A stretch of DNA of 64,000 nucleotides from positions 1,426,001 to 1,490,000 of the forward strand of contig NZ_FRBX01000001.1 in assembly GCF_900142715.1 (NCBI RefSeq), read 5' to 3'. A model generated the notes under the pieces. That model made no database searches. It was given only the letters and a program-made list of their open reading frames with translations, and had not been told where the DNA came from. A program made the position numbers and the translations under genes. Positions 36,270 through 44,994 of this stretch are shown here, one piece after another. Position 1 is the first letter of the stretch; each line of letters opens with the position of its first letter. Source of the stretch: Flavobacterium pectinovorum. GTDB taxonomy: Bacteria > Bacteroidota > Bacteroidia > Flavobacteriales > Flavobacteriaceae.

Positions 36270-36866
36270 TTACTTAATTCCCAATCGAGATTTCAGCTTC
36301 AAAAACAAAAGTGCAATTCGATAAGCATCTTCAGAAGAAGAATTTCTGTCGCTTTTCGGAATTTTAAAAATTTCGCCTAAATCGTCTAAAGAAAATTGTT
36401 TGTCATTAATGTCCGTTAATTTACGATACATCATATCAACATCTAGTGCTTCATTTTTTAATCTTCCACAATCCAAACGTTCAAGAGCGCTGTTAAGCAT
36501 TTCGATATCAAAATTAATATGATGGCCAACTAAAACAGCATTGCCTATAAAATTAATAAAAGCTTCGAGAGCAGCAGGCTCTTCCATTTTTATCATTTTA
36601 CTGTCAATAATAAACTCATTAGAAAGCCCATTATCATGCAGGAATTTATATTGCAGCAAAACAGATTCAAAACTGTCCTTGATGACAACACCGTCGTCAA
36701 CAACTGCAAAAGCTCCCAAAGACAGAATTACATCCTTATTCGGATTTAAGCCTGAGGTTTCAGTAGATAAAACTACAAAACGGTTAGGCTTTGTTTCGAA
36801 TTTGGTTAAATAATCCTTCCAGAAATCAGGATATTCTTTATTAATATTTTTAATCCAGTCTAACAT
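36270..36866 (-). CDS. DEDDh exonuclease-fold protein with degenerate active site
   Basis: A 198-residue DnaQ-like 3'-5' exonuclease domain. Motif I, normally DxET, reads VVLSTETSGLNP: Ser34 replaces the catalytic Asp, while Glu36 remains. Motif II (LVGHHINFDIEMLNSAL) keeps its Asp. In motif III, where the family has HxAxxDA, the segment DRNSSSEDAYRIALLFL has Asn175 in place of His and keeps Asp180. Two of five catalytic residues are thus changed, so it may be inactive. It follows the cNMP/CBS/DUF294 gene by 3 bases in one operon, opposite acs. Confidence 0.88.
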   Translation of the reverse strand: MLDWIKNINKEYPDFWKDYLTKFETKPNRFVVLSTETSGLNPNKDVILSLGAFAVVDDGVVIKDSFESVLLQYKFLHDNGLSNEFIIDSKMIKMEEPAALEAFINFIGNAVLVGHHINFDIEMLNSALERLDCGRLKNEALDVDMMYRKLTDINDKQFSLDDLGEIFKIPKSDRNSSSEDAYRIALLFLKLKSRLGIK

Positions 36867-36869
36867 ACT

Positions 36870-38786
36870 TTATGAAAATTGCGTAAGTTGAAATTTGCTC
36901 TTGATTAATTCTTCAAGATCTTTCATTGGTGTTAGAGCATTTTTTAATTTCTCTCTATCTGTTTTTGACATTTCTTTTATATTAATATATTGCCCGGAAT
37001 CATCATTTTTTAATCCTTCAACAGTTCTAAATTTTGATAAAGTTAGAAAAGCTTCGGCACAGCTTAAATATATTTCTGCATTTTTAGAATCTGTGATTGC
37101 TAATTGCTTGAATCTTAAATAAGTGTTCTGAATTCCTTTTATGTTAGAATTTAAAATCAATAAACGCGCGCCATCAATTAAAGGCATTAAAGCACGGGTC
37201 TTAATATCAAATTTTCCTTTTTGCGGACCTTCTTCTTCAACAATGAATTTTTTGAAGAAACTCAAAGGAGAATTTCTTTTTAAAGCATCATTTCCTAAGA
37301 AATCAAAGAATAAAGTATTGTTAACTGCATTTTTGAAAATTACACCTTCAATCGCTTCTTCAATTTTTGGTTCACCAAAAACGATCTCATAATCAAAGAA
37401 AATACTACTTAAATCATTACTGTTTTCACCTGGAGTATTCATCCAACTATTGTATTGTTTTGTCCAGTCAGTCAATGATTTACACCATAACATATTGCTT
37501 CCCATGTGTCCGTTAGGGCAAAGTTCATAACCCACTTTTTCAAGTATCGCGGTTGTTCTTTTTGCCAGTCTTAAAAAATAATCTTTTACATCTCTGTATT
37601 TCTCAGGCGTAACATCTTCAAAAACTAAAATACTATCCTGGTCTGTCAATAAAAGTTGCTCTTTACGTCCTTGACTACCAATGCTTAACCACGCAAATCG
37701 AGCAGGAGGTGAGCCTAAATCTAAAATAGACAATTCTACCGCACGTTTAATTATTGCCAAATTAATTTCACTGGCAATATTGCTGACATGTGAAAGCGGA
37801 ATATTTTTTTGAATCGAATTTTGTATCAAATCAGACAAACGATCACGAATTTGTTTTAAATCTTTTGGAAGCTGCGAACGTTTGATTTCTTTAATCAAAA
37901 CCCCTGGATTACTGGCCTGAGCTACAATTAAATCATGTTCAGAAATAATTCCCTTAACGGCAGATTTACTCGTTCCATCTTTGGTAACACATAAATGGGT
38001 TACATTGTGTTTTAGCATAAGCAGCTGTGCCTCAGCAAGCGATACGTTCTCTAAAACGGTAACAACCGGCGACGACATGATTTTGTCGATGGTTTCAGTA
38101 ATAGGATATCGGCCTGTAGCAATTTTCGAAGACAAATCGGCATCTGTAACAATACCAATTGGGTTATTTTTTTCAGTAACTACAATATTATCTACCATAG
38201 ATTCTGTCATTAAAATAGCCACATCTTTTACAATGCGGTTTGCTTCTGTTTTTAATGGCGAATTATTATAGGTAAGTGTCTGCAAATATTGCATTTCTGA
38301 TTGCTGATCAACATAAAATGAAGTTTCAGAAGTCATTTTTCCGTTAGAACCCGAACTTTCTTTTGTATGTCTGGAATTTACAGCAAAATTTTCAAGTAAG
38401 AAATTTAGAACATCAGAATTATTGGCTACAAAAGGTCTGAAAACAGCGATTGGAATAGCATAAATAATGCTTTCTTCACGTGCTTTTGCAGTCATCATGT
38501 AGTTATTTTTGGCGAAAAACGGACGTAATCCAAAAATATTTCCTTCATGGCATTTATTAATAATAGTTTCCTCGGCATCAGCAATTGTAGTCAGATTTAT
38601 AACACCCGAAGCGACAACATAAAAACTATCATGCAGAGGATCGTTATTTTCAAACAATACTGCGTGTTTCTCTAAATTGATAACGCGAATATTACTTGCA
38701 ATATCAGCTAATTCCTGAAAAGTTAAGTTGTTAAATGGCGGGTATTCTTTTAAAAAATCTGCAATATGCTCAGCAATTGTATTCAT
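36870..38786 (-). CDS. cNMP-binding / CBS / DUF294 nucleotidyltransferase-like protein
   Basis: A 638-residue cytoplasmic signalling protein. Domains in order: cyclic-nucleotide-binding-like (about 10-125), paired CBS domains (about 170-290, VVTEKNNPIGIVTDADLSSK and NVTHLCVTKDG), the DUF294 nucleotidyltransferase fold (about 320-460) with its signature IGSQGRKEQLLLTDQDSILV (metal-binding DxD intact), and a DUF294 C-terminal helical domain. The architecture is related to GlnD-type enzymes, but no substrate is known. It heads an operon with the degenerate exonuclease and lies beside acs, as in many proteobacteria, suggesting a link to acetate or energy status. Confidence 0.92.
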   Translation of the reverse strand: MNTIAEHIADFLKEYPPFNNLTFQELADIASNIRVINLEKHAVLFENNDPLHDSFYVVASGVINLTTIADAEETIINKCHEGNIFGLRPFFAKNNYMMTAKAREESIIYAIPIAVFRPFVANNSDVLNFLLENFAVNSRHTKESSGSNGKMTSETSFYVDQQSEMQYLQTLTYNNSPLKTEANRIVKDVAILMTESMVDNIVVTEKNNPIGIVTDADLSSKIATGRYPITETIDKIMSSPVVTVLENVSLAEAQLLMLKHNVTHLCVTKDGTSKSAVKGIISEHDLIVAQASNPGVLIKEIKRSQLPKDLKQIRDRLSDLIQNSIQKNIPLSHVSNIASEINLAIIKRAVELSILDLGSPPARFAWLSIGSQGRKEQLLLTDQDSILVFEDVTPEKYRDVKDYFLRLAKRTTAILEKVGYELCPNGHMGSNMLWCKSLTDWTKQYNSWMNTPGENSNDLSSIFFDYEIVFGEPKIEEAIEGVIFKNAVNNTLFFDFLGNDALKRNSPLSFFKKFIVEEEGPQKGKFDIKTRALMPLIDGARLLILNSNIKGIQNTYLRFKQLAITDSKNAEIYLSCAEAFLTLSKFRTVEGLKNDDSGQYINIKEMSKTDREKLKNALTPMKDLEELIKSKFQLTQFS

Positions 38787-39217
38787 ATGTTTGATAATTT
38801 TTTTAAAGTATCGAATGTAAAAATAATAAAATAAAACCTTACAATGAAAGCATCTGGATTAGAATATATTAAATATTAAAAATATGTTAATTTTTATTGA
38901 TTTAAAGGGTTTTAAACGATATTTTTTGTTTTTAATCGATAAAATTTAATGAGATTTTTGAGCAGAATTAAAAAGAAAAGAATGTGCCAAAATTTAAATT
39001 GTAATTTTTGAAGTTTAAAACCCTGAAGTGGTTTTTGTAATTTCTGATTTGTTTTAAATCTAATTTAAAAACTTACATTATTGTGAAGTTACAAGAAGCA
39101 GAGTTTTATTAATTATAAAGAAGTTTCTATAATGAGTTGATATGGAGTGGTTCTTGAAAAATTCTATTTTACATAATATAAATTATAGGTCAAAAAGGAT
39201 TAAGGCAATAATAGCCT
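38787..39217. other. 430-base AT-rich gap without a recognisable gene
   Basis: No coding frame with a family signal and no leader peptide was found. It should contain the promoter of the DUF294 operon, but no clean reverse TAnnTTTG was identified. At its right end AAGGC...GCCTT (39202-39217) forms a weak hairpin that probably terminates the neighbouring reverse-strand gene. Confidence 0.5.
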
Positions 39218-39601
39218 TTAATCGTATAATTTGCTTAAAATCAATTCTTTTGGAACTAAGTCAGATCCGCCTCTTTTTTCGAATTGAATACGTTCTTCAC
39301 TCACAAAAAGAACTGCACTGGCCGATGAACCATTTTTAGTTTTCATACTAATTTGAGCTTTTTCACCAAGCACATAAACATATCCGGTAACTTCCATAAC
39401 GCCGCTACTCAAATTTGCATCATCACTAATCACTTCGGCAGTTCCATAAATCTTGTTATTAGATTGCGCCAGATTAATTTTAAAAATATATTTTTTGCTG
39501 CAGTCTTTGCAATTTTCAGTGCTCCAGGTTCCGGTGAATTGATTTGATTGTGAAAATGCTGAAAAAGAAATAAATAATATAAAAAGGATAATTTTTTTCA
39601 T
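39218..39601 (-). CDS. Small secreted protein of unknown function
   Basis: A 127-residue protein with signal peptide (KKIILFILFISFSAFSQ). The mature part begins NQFTGTWSTENCKDCSKKYI and continues as alternating strands (YGTAEVISD, EVTGYVYVLGEKAQISMK), suggesting a small lipocalin-like or DUF2147-like beta-barrel. The CKDC pair could form a disulfide. Family assignment is uncertain. A reverse -7 box (39631-39638) precedes it, and it follows another small secreted protein with a terminator between them. Confidence 0.8.
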   Translation of the reverse strand: MKKIILFILFISFSAFSQSNQFTGTWSTENCKDCSKKYIFKINLAQSNNKIYGTAEVISDDANLSSGVMEVTGYVYVLGEKAQISMKTKNGSSASAVLFVSEERIQFEKRGGSDLVPKELILSKLYD

Positions 39602-39630
39602 AAGAATAAAAACTTTTGAATAATCATTTT

Positions 39631-39638
39631 CAAATATA
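39631..39638 (-). promoter_or_regulatory. -7 box of the small secreted protein gene
   Basis: It reads TATATTTG on the reverse strand, 30 bases before the start codon at 39601. Confidence 0.55.
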
Positions 39639-39642
39639 TAAA

Positions 39643-39669
39643 AAAAGCATCTACGGTTGTGGATGCTTT
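39643..39669 (-). terminator. Terminator of the 139-residue secreted protein gene
   Basis: AAAGCATC (39644-39651) pairs with GATGCTTT (39662-39669). On the reverse strand the stem is followed by a T run. Confidence 0.82.
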
Positions 39670-39690
39670 AGATTCTTGTGAAGAAAAATT

Positions 39691-40110
39691 TTATTTAAGT
39701 TTTTTCAAATAAACTGATTTTCCGTTTAAAGAAACTTCAATTTGATTCGTTTTTTCAGAAAAAGTTGTTCTTAAAGCATTTCCTTTAAAAATTTGAACAT
39801 CACCATAAACTTTTCCAGTTTCATCAGAAATGTATTCAAATAATAATTTTTTATTATCTGGCTCAATTCCTAATCTGTAGCTTGAAAATTTAGATGTTGT
39901 TAAATTGAATTCTTGTTGTGTATCAATAATTTTTCCATCAGCATAAAAATTGGTAACTGATTTATTTAAAGTGATATCAGGATAATATTTATTTACTTGT
40001 TCAAGTAATGCATACTGCGCTGGATTTGCATCTTCAATTTTTGTTGTAATAGATTGTGCAAATGACATTGTTGTAAAAATTAAAGCAAATAATAAGGAGA
40101 ATTTTTTCAT
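39691..40110 (-). CDS. Small secreted protein of unknown function
   Basis: A 139-residue protein with signal peptide (KKFSLLFALIFTTMSFAQ). The mature chain is mostly polar strands (QFYADGKIID-like, YRLGIEPDNKKLLFEYISDE, VSLNGKSVYLKKLK). No motif identifies a family. It stands alone with its own terminator, divergent from the Bcr/CflA transporter; a perfect dyad (40134-40154) lies in the shared upstream region. Confidence 0.8.
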   Translation of the reverse strand: MKKFSLLFALIFTTMSFAQSITTKIEDANPAQYALLEQVNKYYPDITLNKSVTNFYADGKIIDTQQEFNLTTSKFSSYRLGIEPDNKKLLFEYISDETGKVYGDVQIFKGNALRTTFSEKTNQIEVSLNGKSVYLKKLK

Positions 40111-40133
40111 AATTTTAGTTTTTAATAGTTATT

Positions 40134-40154
40134 GTTTCAAAACAATTTTGAAAC
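40134..40154. promoter_or_regulatory. Perfect dyad in a divergent promoter region
   Basis: GTTTCAAAA and TTTTGAAAC with a CAA spacer: nine-base perfect arms. It lies 24 bases upstream of the secreted protein start and about 64 bases before the transporter's -7 box. The short spacing fits a repressor operator better than a terminator, but the core also resembles the GTTTCA repeat family. Confidence 0.5.
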
Positions 40155-40217
40155 CTTACATAATAACCACTTTTTTCATAAAAAGTAATTAATATCTATA
40201 ACAAGGTAGTAAATATT

Positions 40218-40225
40218 TATCTTTG
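40218..40225 (+). promoter_or_regulatory. -7 box of the Bcr/CflA transporter gene
   Basis: TATCTTTG, 29 bases before the ATG. No clear -33 element. Confidence 0.55.
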
Positions 40226-40254
40226 CACGAAATTAAAAGCAACATTTTAAGAAA

Positions 40255-41487
40255 ATGACAACAAAAAAATATATTAAGCTCATTCTGATTTTAGGTTCTC
40301 TAACTGCACTTGGTCCTTTTTCGATCGATATGTATTTACCTGGATTTTCAGGTATTGCAAAAGACTTACATACAACTGTAGCTAAAGTTTCAATGAGTTT
40401 ATCCAGTTATTTTATTGGAATTTCTGCCGGACAATTGCTTTACGGTCCATTATTGGATCGTTTTGGGCGTAAAATGCCTTTATTTATTGGTTTACTCGTT
40501 TATATTATAGCTTCTTTAGGATGCGTTTATGTAACAGATATTGATGCTTTTATATTTTTACGTTTTATTCAGGCAATTGGTAGTTGTGCTGCAACTGTGG
40601 CTTCAGTTGCTATGGTGCGCGATTTGTTTCCTGTAAAAGACATTCCAAAGGTTTTTTCATTATTAATGTTAGTTCTCGGGCTTTCGCCGATGTTAGCGCC
40701 AACAATTGGAGGTTATGTTACCGAAGATTATGGCTGGCATACTGTATTTTTTATCCTAATGTGTATGGGAATTGCTATTTTAATAGCTGCACAAGTTGGT
40801 TTACCAAATAGTTTTAAACCAGATACTTCGATTTCATTAAAACCTAAACCAATTATAAATAACTTTTTAAAAGTACTTAAAGAACCGCAATTTTATACTT
40901 ACGCATTTACAGGTTCTATCGCTTTTTCGGGCTTATTTACTTATGTAGCGGCCTCTCCTATAATTTTTATGGATATTTATCATGTGGACGCTAAAACATA
41001 CGGATGGATTTTTGCTTTTATGTCGTCAGTAAGTTTTATTGGTTCAAGTCAATTGAATTCTGTTTTATTAAAGAGATTTTCGAGCGAGCAAATGATTTTT
41101 GGAGCTTTAATTGCTCAATCTGTAATAAGTATTGTTTTCCTGATATTGGCATTAAATAATCTTTTAGGACTTTATGAAACTAGTATAATGTTATTTTTAT
41201 TCTTGGGTTGTCTGGGAATTTCAAACCCAAATACTGCCGGACTTACAATGGCGCCATTTGCCAAAAATGCCGGAAGTGCTTCGGCTTTAATGGGTGCAAT
41301 TCAATTAGGATTGGGAGCTTTAGCTTCTTTTGCAGTTGGTGTTTTTGTAAAAAATTCTGTTGCACCAATGGTTATTATCATGACTGCAACTACAATTATA
41401 GCCTTTATCGTTTTAAATATAGGAAAACGTTTTATAAAAGAAAAAGTAGAAATTTCTGGTGACGATGATATTGTTGTTGGACATTAA
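40255..41487 (+). CDS. Bcr/CflA-family multidrug efflux transporter (MFS)
   Basis: Inner-membrane proton-driven exporter of 410 residues with twelve predicted membrane segments. The N-terminus (LILGSLTALGPFSIDMYLPG) is the Bcr/CflA hallmark, followed by the MFS motif A loop GPLLDRFGRKMP (about residue 65) and motif C-like LVLGLSPMLAPTIGGYV (about 140). Known relatives export bicyclomycin, chloramphenicol and sulfonamides; the substrate here is not predictable. It ends at a strong terminator shared with the convergent NDH-2 gene. Confidence 0.93.
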   Translation: MTTKKYIKLILILGSLTALGPFSIDMYLPGFSGIAKDLHTTVAKVSMSLSSYFIGISAGQLLYGPLLDRFGRKMPLFIGLLVYIIASLGCVYVTDIDAFIFLRFIQAIGSCAATVASVAMVRDLFPVKDIPKVFSLLMLVLGLSPMLAPTIGGYVTEDYGWHTVFFILMCMGIAILIAAQVGLPNSFKPDTSISLKPKPIINNFLKVLKEPQFYTYAFTGSIAFSGLFTYVAASPIIFMDIYHVDAKTYGWIFAFMSSVSFIGSSQLNSVLLKRFSSEQMIFGALIAQSVISIVFLILALNNLLGLYETSIMLFLFLGCLGISNPNTAGLTMAPFAKNAGSASALMGAIQLGLGALASFAVGVFVKNSVAPMVIIMTATTIIAFIVLNIGKRFIKEKVEISGDDDIVVGH

Positions 41488-41489
41488 TT

Positions 41490-41632
41490 CATTGAAATTC
41501 CAATTTTTAAATTCCAAATTCCAATTGTAGGTGTGATAAAAATGACAAACTGAAACTAAATAAAAAGGCCAGAATCTTAGATTCTGGCCTTTTTATTGGG
41601 ATTTGGAATTTCAAAAATTTGGAATTTAATTC
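41490..41632. repeat. AATTCCA-family inverted repeat wrapped round a terminator
   Basis: The left arm from 41492 (TGAAATTCCAATTTTTAAAT then TCCAAATTCCAAT) has a related complementary right arm at about 41597-41632 (GGGATTTGGAATTTC, ATTTGGAATTTAATTCA). The terminator at 41562-41594 lies in the loop. Confidence 0.8.
41562..41594. terminator. Bidirectional terminator
   Basis: Perfect 15-base stem: AAAAAGGCCAGAATC (41562-41576) with 41580-41594 over a TTA loop. It serves the convergent transporter and NDH-2 genes. Confidence 0.92.
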
Positions 41633-41636
41633 AAAT

Positions 41637-42896
41637 TTATTGTCTTTTCTCTGGTCTGATAATCATTCTAAGAGATTGATCTCTTGCAAAATAAGCTACC
41701 ATCCAATTCCAAAATGTATTAATTCTGTTTCTGTACGTTATCAAAGAAATTAAATGGATAAACAACCAAATAACCCAGGCAAAAAATCCATTGAAATGCC
41801 ATTTCGGACTTGGTAAATCTACTACGGCTTTGTTTTTACCAATAATTGCCATTGAGCCTTTATCATTGTAAACAAACGGTTTAAGCGGTTTATTTTTTAC
41901 TATTGCTTTAAAATTCTTGGCTAAATTTAAACCTTGCTGAATTGCAACTTGAGCTACTTGCGGATGTCCGTCAGGGAAATTTTTATCTCCGGCCAAAATT
42001 GCGGTATCACCAATAGCATAAATATTTTCGAGTCCGTTTACTTTATTGTATTGATCTGTGGCCATACGACGACCACGTCCATAACTTTCTTTCGGAATTC
42101 CGTCAAAAATTTTAGCAGAAACTCCCGCTGCCCAAATTAAATTTTTGGTTTTGATGGTGTCTCCATTTTCAAAATGAACCGTGTCATCCACATAATCAAC
42201 AACTCGGGTGTTTAGTTTTACTACAACGCCTAGTTTTGTAAGTGCTTCAAGAGTATCTTTTTGAGAATCTTTACTCATTGGCGCCAACAAAGCATCTCCT
42301 CCATCAACTAAATAAACATTACTGGCAGAAGTCTCTAATTCAGGGTATTCCTTAAGCAGGATGTTTTTTCGCATTTCGGCAAACATTCCGGAAACCTCTA
42401 CTCCTGTAGGTCCTCCTCCGGCAACCACAATTGTTAATAATTTACGACGCTTGCGAATATCTTTGGTAATAGCAGCTTTTTCAAGATTTTTAAGCAATGC
42501 ATTTCGCATTTCGATGGCATCATTTAAGGTTTTCATCGGAATGGCATTTTTCATTACGTTTTCCATACCAAAATAACTTGTTTCAGCGCCTGTGGCAAAA
42601 ACCAGATAATCGTATGTTAATTCGCCATTATTTAAAATTATTTTATTTTCGGCAGGAACTACAGAAAGCAGTTCTCCCAAACGAAATTGTAGATTTTTTT
42701 TACCGGCAAAAAACTTTCTGAAAGGATAACTAATACTTGATGGTTCTAAAAAAGCAGTAGCAACCTGATATATTAATGGTGGAAAAAAATTATAGTTATT
42801 TTTATCTACAAGCGTTACTTGTATTTCAGGCTGATTAACAAGTTCTTTTGCAAGATTTATCCCTGCAAAACCGCCTCCTATTATGACTATATTCAT
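41637..42896 (-). CDS. ndh: Type II NADH dehydrogenase (NDH-2)
   Basis: Flavoprotein of 419 residues moving electrons from NADH to quinone without proton pumping. The FAD Rossmann motif IVIIGGGFAGINLAKEL is at the N-terminus, the NADH motif VVAGGGPTGVEVSGMFAEMR near residue 155 and a second FAD segment IYAIGDTAIL near 290. The C-terminus has a hydrophobic helix (FFAWVIWLFIHLISLI, about 375-390), a likely membrane anchor. It is a single-gene unit. Confidence 0.93.
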   Translation of the reverse strand: MNIVIIGGGFAGINLAKELVNQPEIQVTLVDKNNYNFFPPLIYQVATAFLEPSSISYPFRKFFAGKKNLQFRLGELLSVVPAENKIILNNGELTYDYLVFATGAETSYFGMENVMKNAIPMKTLNDAIEMRNALLKNLEKAAITKDIRKRRKLLTIVVAGGGPTGVEVSGMFAEMRKNILLKEYPELETSASNVYLVDGGDALLAPMSKDSQKDTLEALTKLGVVVKLNTRVVDYVDDTVHFENGDTIKTKNLIWAAGVSAKIFDGIPKESYGRGRRMATDQYNKVNGLENIYAIGDTAILAGDKNFPDGHPQVAQVAIQQGLNLAKNFKAIVKNKPLKPFVYNDKGSMAIIGKNKAVVDLPSPKWHFNGFFAWVIWLFIHLISLITYRNRINTFWNWMVAYFARDQSLRMIIRPEKRQ

Positions 42897-43021
42897 ATGT
42901 ATTTTTATTTAAGTAGGATTTATGAGTAAAACTATTTCTGCTTATAGCAGTTCTATAAATTTAACATTATAATTCCAAATACAAAAACCAATTTTGAGTT
43001 TTCTGTTAAAAAATTATGGAA

Positions 43022-43549
43022 TTAATTGGTCAATTTAAGTTTCATCATAAGGTCGGTTTGCTCATCATCACCTAGTTTAAAAATGTGTTTGTCAAATTCT
43101 GTAAAACCATTTTTTTGGTAAAAATTTAAGGCTCTCCCGTTTTCCTCCCAAACGCCAAGCCACACATATTCAGCGCTTTTTTCTTTTGCAATTTCAATAG
43201 CTTTGTCGTAAAGTAGTTGTCCAACTTTTTTTCCGTGAAATTCTTTTGAAACATAGATTCTCTCAATTTCAAGAGCTTTGTTATCTTTCAATTCTGTTTG
43301 AGAATCTCCAAAGTTGACTTTTAAATAGCCAATTACTTCATTTTCAAGTATAGCGAAGTAAAATTCAGAATCTTCATTGGTAAGTTCGGCAGTTAGTTTT
43401 TCATATGAAAACCCTTCATCCAAATAAGCTTCTAAGTTTTCTTTAGAATTATGTTCAGAAAATGTTTCCTCAAAAGTTTGTCGGCCAATCTTTTGTAAAT
43501 CATCAATTTCGCTAATCGAAATTTTTTTTATAATAATATTTGCTGCCAT
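43022..43549 (-). CDS. GNAT-family N-acetyltransferase
   Basis: An acetyl-CoA-dependent acetyltransferase of 175 residues from the ATG at 43549. Motif A is visible as IERIYVSKEFHGKKVGQLLY (Q/RxxGxG/A type), followed by AEYVWLGVWEENGRALNFYQ and KNGFTEFDKHIF. A TTG eight codons upstream would add an unneeded tail. The substrate is unknown; spermidine or amino-acid acetyltransferases are among look-alikes. It precedes, in the same direction, no obvious partner. Confidence 0.9.
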   Translation of the reverse strand: MAANIIIKKISISEIDDLQKIGRQTFEETFSEHNSKENLEAYLDEGFSYEKLTAELTNEDSEFYFAILENEVIGYLKVNFGDSQTELKDNKALEIERIYVSKEFHGKKVGQLLYDKAIEIAKEKSAEYVWLGVWEENGRALNFYQKNGFTEFDKHIFKLGDDEQTDLMMKLKLTN

Positions 43550-43630
43550 TTCCAGTCGTATTTTAAAGTTCAAATTGTCATTTGCTCATAAAAATACAAC
43601 ATAAAATGGCTAAATCAAGTTATCGAAATA

Positions 43631-44965
43631 TTACTTTTTGAATTTTTTAACAGGTTTTTCTGTGACTTCAACTTTGTTCTGTAAAACGTAATTTGCCATT
43701 AGTTTCTCAATTAATTCATCCTTAGTAAGATGGTGAAAAACTGTTTTTACATTCGTTTTTAAATCTGCTGAAAGATCGTGATTTGGTTTTGTTTTAAAGA
43801 TTTGTTTTGCCCATAAAAGCATATTATTTTCTTCTAAACTTACTGCTGAAGGTTTTTGGAATTTAGTAAATTTAATTCCTAATTCTTTTTCAAATTCCGG
43901 AATTTCAACTGTTTCTTCCTCTTGTAAAACGGTTAAAGAAAGTCCCTTTGCTCCTGCCCTTGCGGTTCTTCCACTTCTGTGAACGTAGTTTTCATAAGTA
44001 TCAGGCAAATGGTAATTTACCACATAAGATATTTCTTTTACATCTATTCCTCTCGCAGCCAAATCGGTAGCGACCAAAATATTAATATGTCCTTCACGAA
44101 ATTGTTCCATAATTCTATCACGAATTCCCTGAGATAAACTACCGTGAAGCGCTCCGGATGAAAAACGATTTATAGCCAGATTTTTAGCTAATTTATTTAC
44201 TGCAGCTTTGGTTTTACAGAAAATGATTCCGCGCTCACCATCTTTTGAGTTTAAAAAATGCATTAAAACATCCAGTTTTTCAATTGGGTCGACAACAATA
44301 TATTCGTGATCAATCCCTTGGTTACCAACAGTTTCCATATTGGCACTAACCTGAACTACATTTTTATTTAAGTAATTCTGAATCAATTGTTTGATTGTTC
44401 CCGGTAAAGTTGCTGAAAACAATAAAGTGCGGTGTTTTTTAGGAAGTTCAGCAACAATTTCGTCTAAACTTTCTTTTAAGATTGAAACCATTTCATCGGC
44501 TTCATCCAAAACTAAATATTCTGTTTGTTTTAAATCAATCGCTTTACGCTGAATCAAATCGATTAAACGTCCTGGTGTTGCAACAACAATATGTGTTGGC
44601 TTTGTAAGGCGTTCAATTTGTGGCTTAATGGGGATTCCACCACAAGTTGAAGCTATAGAGATATTCGGAATATGTTTTCCGAAATCTTCTAAATTTCTAA
44701 AAATTTGTTGTCCAAGTTCTCTGGTTGGTACCAAAATAATAGCCTGAACAATTGGCAATTCTGTATTAACTAATTGCAATAAAGGTAATCCGAAAGCGGC
44801 TGTTTTTCCCGTTCCGGTTTTGGCTAAACCTACAACATCGTGAATTTCATTTAAAAGCAGCGGAATTGTTTTTTGTTGAATTTCTGTTGGTTCAACAATG
44901 TTCAACTCGTTTAGAGCTTTTAAAATTGGTGCTGAAACTCCTAATGATGAGAATTGTTTAGACAT
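43631..44965 (-). CDS. DEAD-box RNA helicase
   Basis: A 444-residue RhlE/DeaD-like helicase. Conserved motifs in order: Q motif near EPTEIQQKTIPLLL, Walker A in LAKTGTGKTAAFGLPLL (about residue 47), PTRELGQQI, ATPGRLID, the DEAD box in LVLDEADEMV, SATLPGTIK, then the C-terminal lobe with GIIFCKTKAAVNKLAK, ATDLAARGIDV and HRSGRTARAGAKG. A basic tail (EKPVKKFKK) may bind RNA. Likely roles are ribosome assembly or RNA decay, important in the cold. A nested repeat hairpin lies upstream. Confidence 0.95.
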   Translation of the reverse strand: MSKQFSSLGVSAPILKALNELNIVEPTEIQQKTIPLLLNEIHDVVGLAKTGTGKTAAFGLPLLQLVNTELPIVQAIILVPTRELGQQIFRNLEDFGKHIPNISIASTCGGIPIKPQIERLTKPTHIVVATPGRLIDLIQRKAIDLKQTEYLVLDEADEMVSILKESLDEIVAELPKKHRTLLFSATLPGTIKQLIQNYLNKNVVQVSANMETVGNQGIDHEYIVVDPIEKLDVLMHFLNSKDGERGIIFCKTKAAVNKLAKNLAINRFSSGALHGSLSQGIRDRIMEQFREGHINILVATDLAARGIDVKEISYVVNYHLPDTYENYVHRSGRTARAGAKGLSLTVLQEEETVEIPEFEKELGIKFTKFQKPSAVSLEENNMLLWAKQIFKTKPNHDLSADLKTNVKTVFHHLTKDELIEKLMANYVLQNKVEVTEKPVKKFKK

Positions 44966-44994
44966 TTTTTAGTTTTGTTTTTATTGTTTTTTTT

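Noticed and set aside
39142..39339. A 65-codon forward frame antisense to a secreted protein gene
   Set aside because: The reverse-strand gene has a signal peptide and coherent protein character; the forward frame has neither.
40584..40811. A Cys-rich forward frame inside the Bcr/CflA gene
   Set aside because: It is the shifted frame of a well-supported transporter; Cys and Phe abundance comes from the codons of hydrophobic helices.
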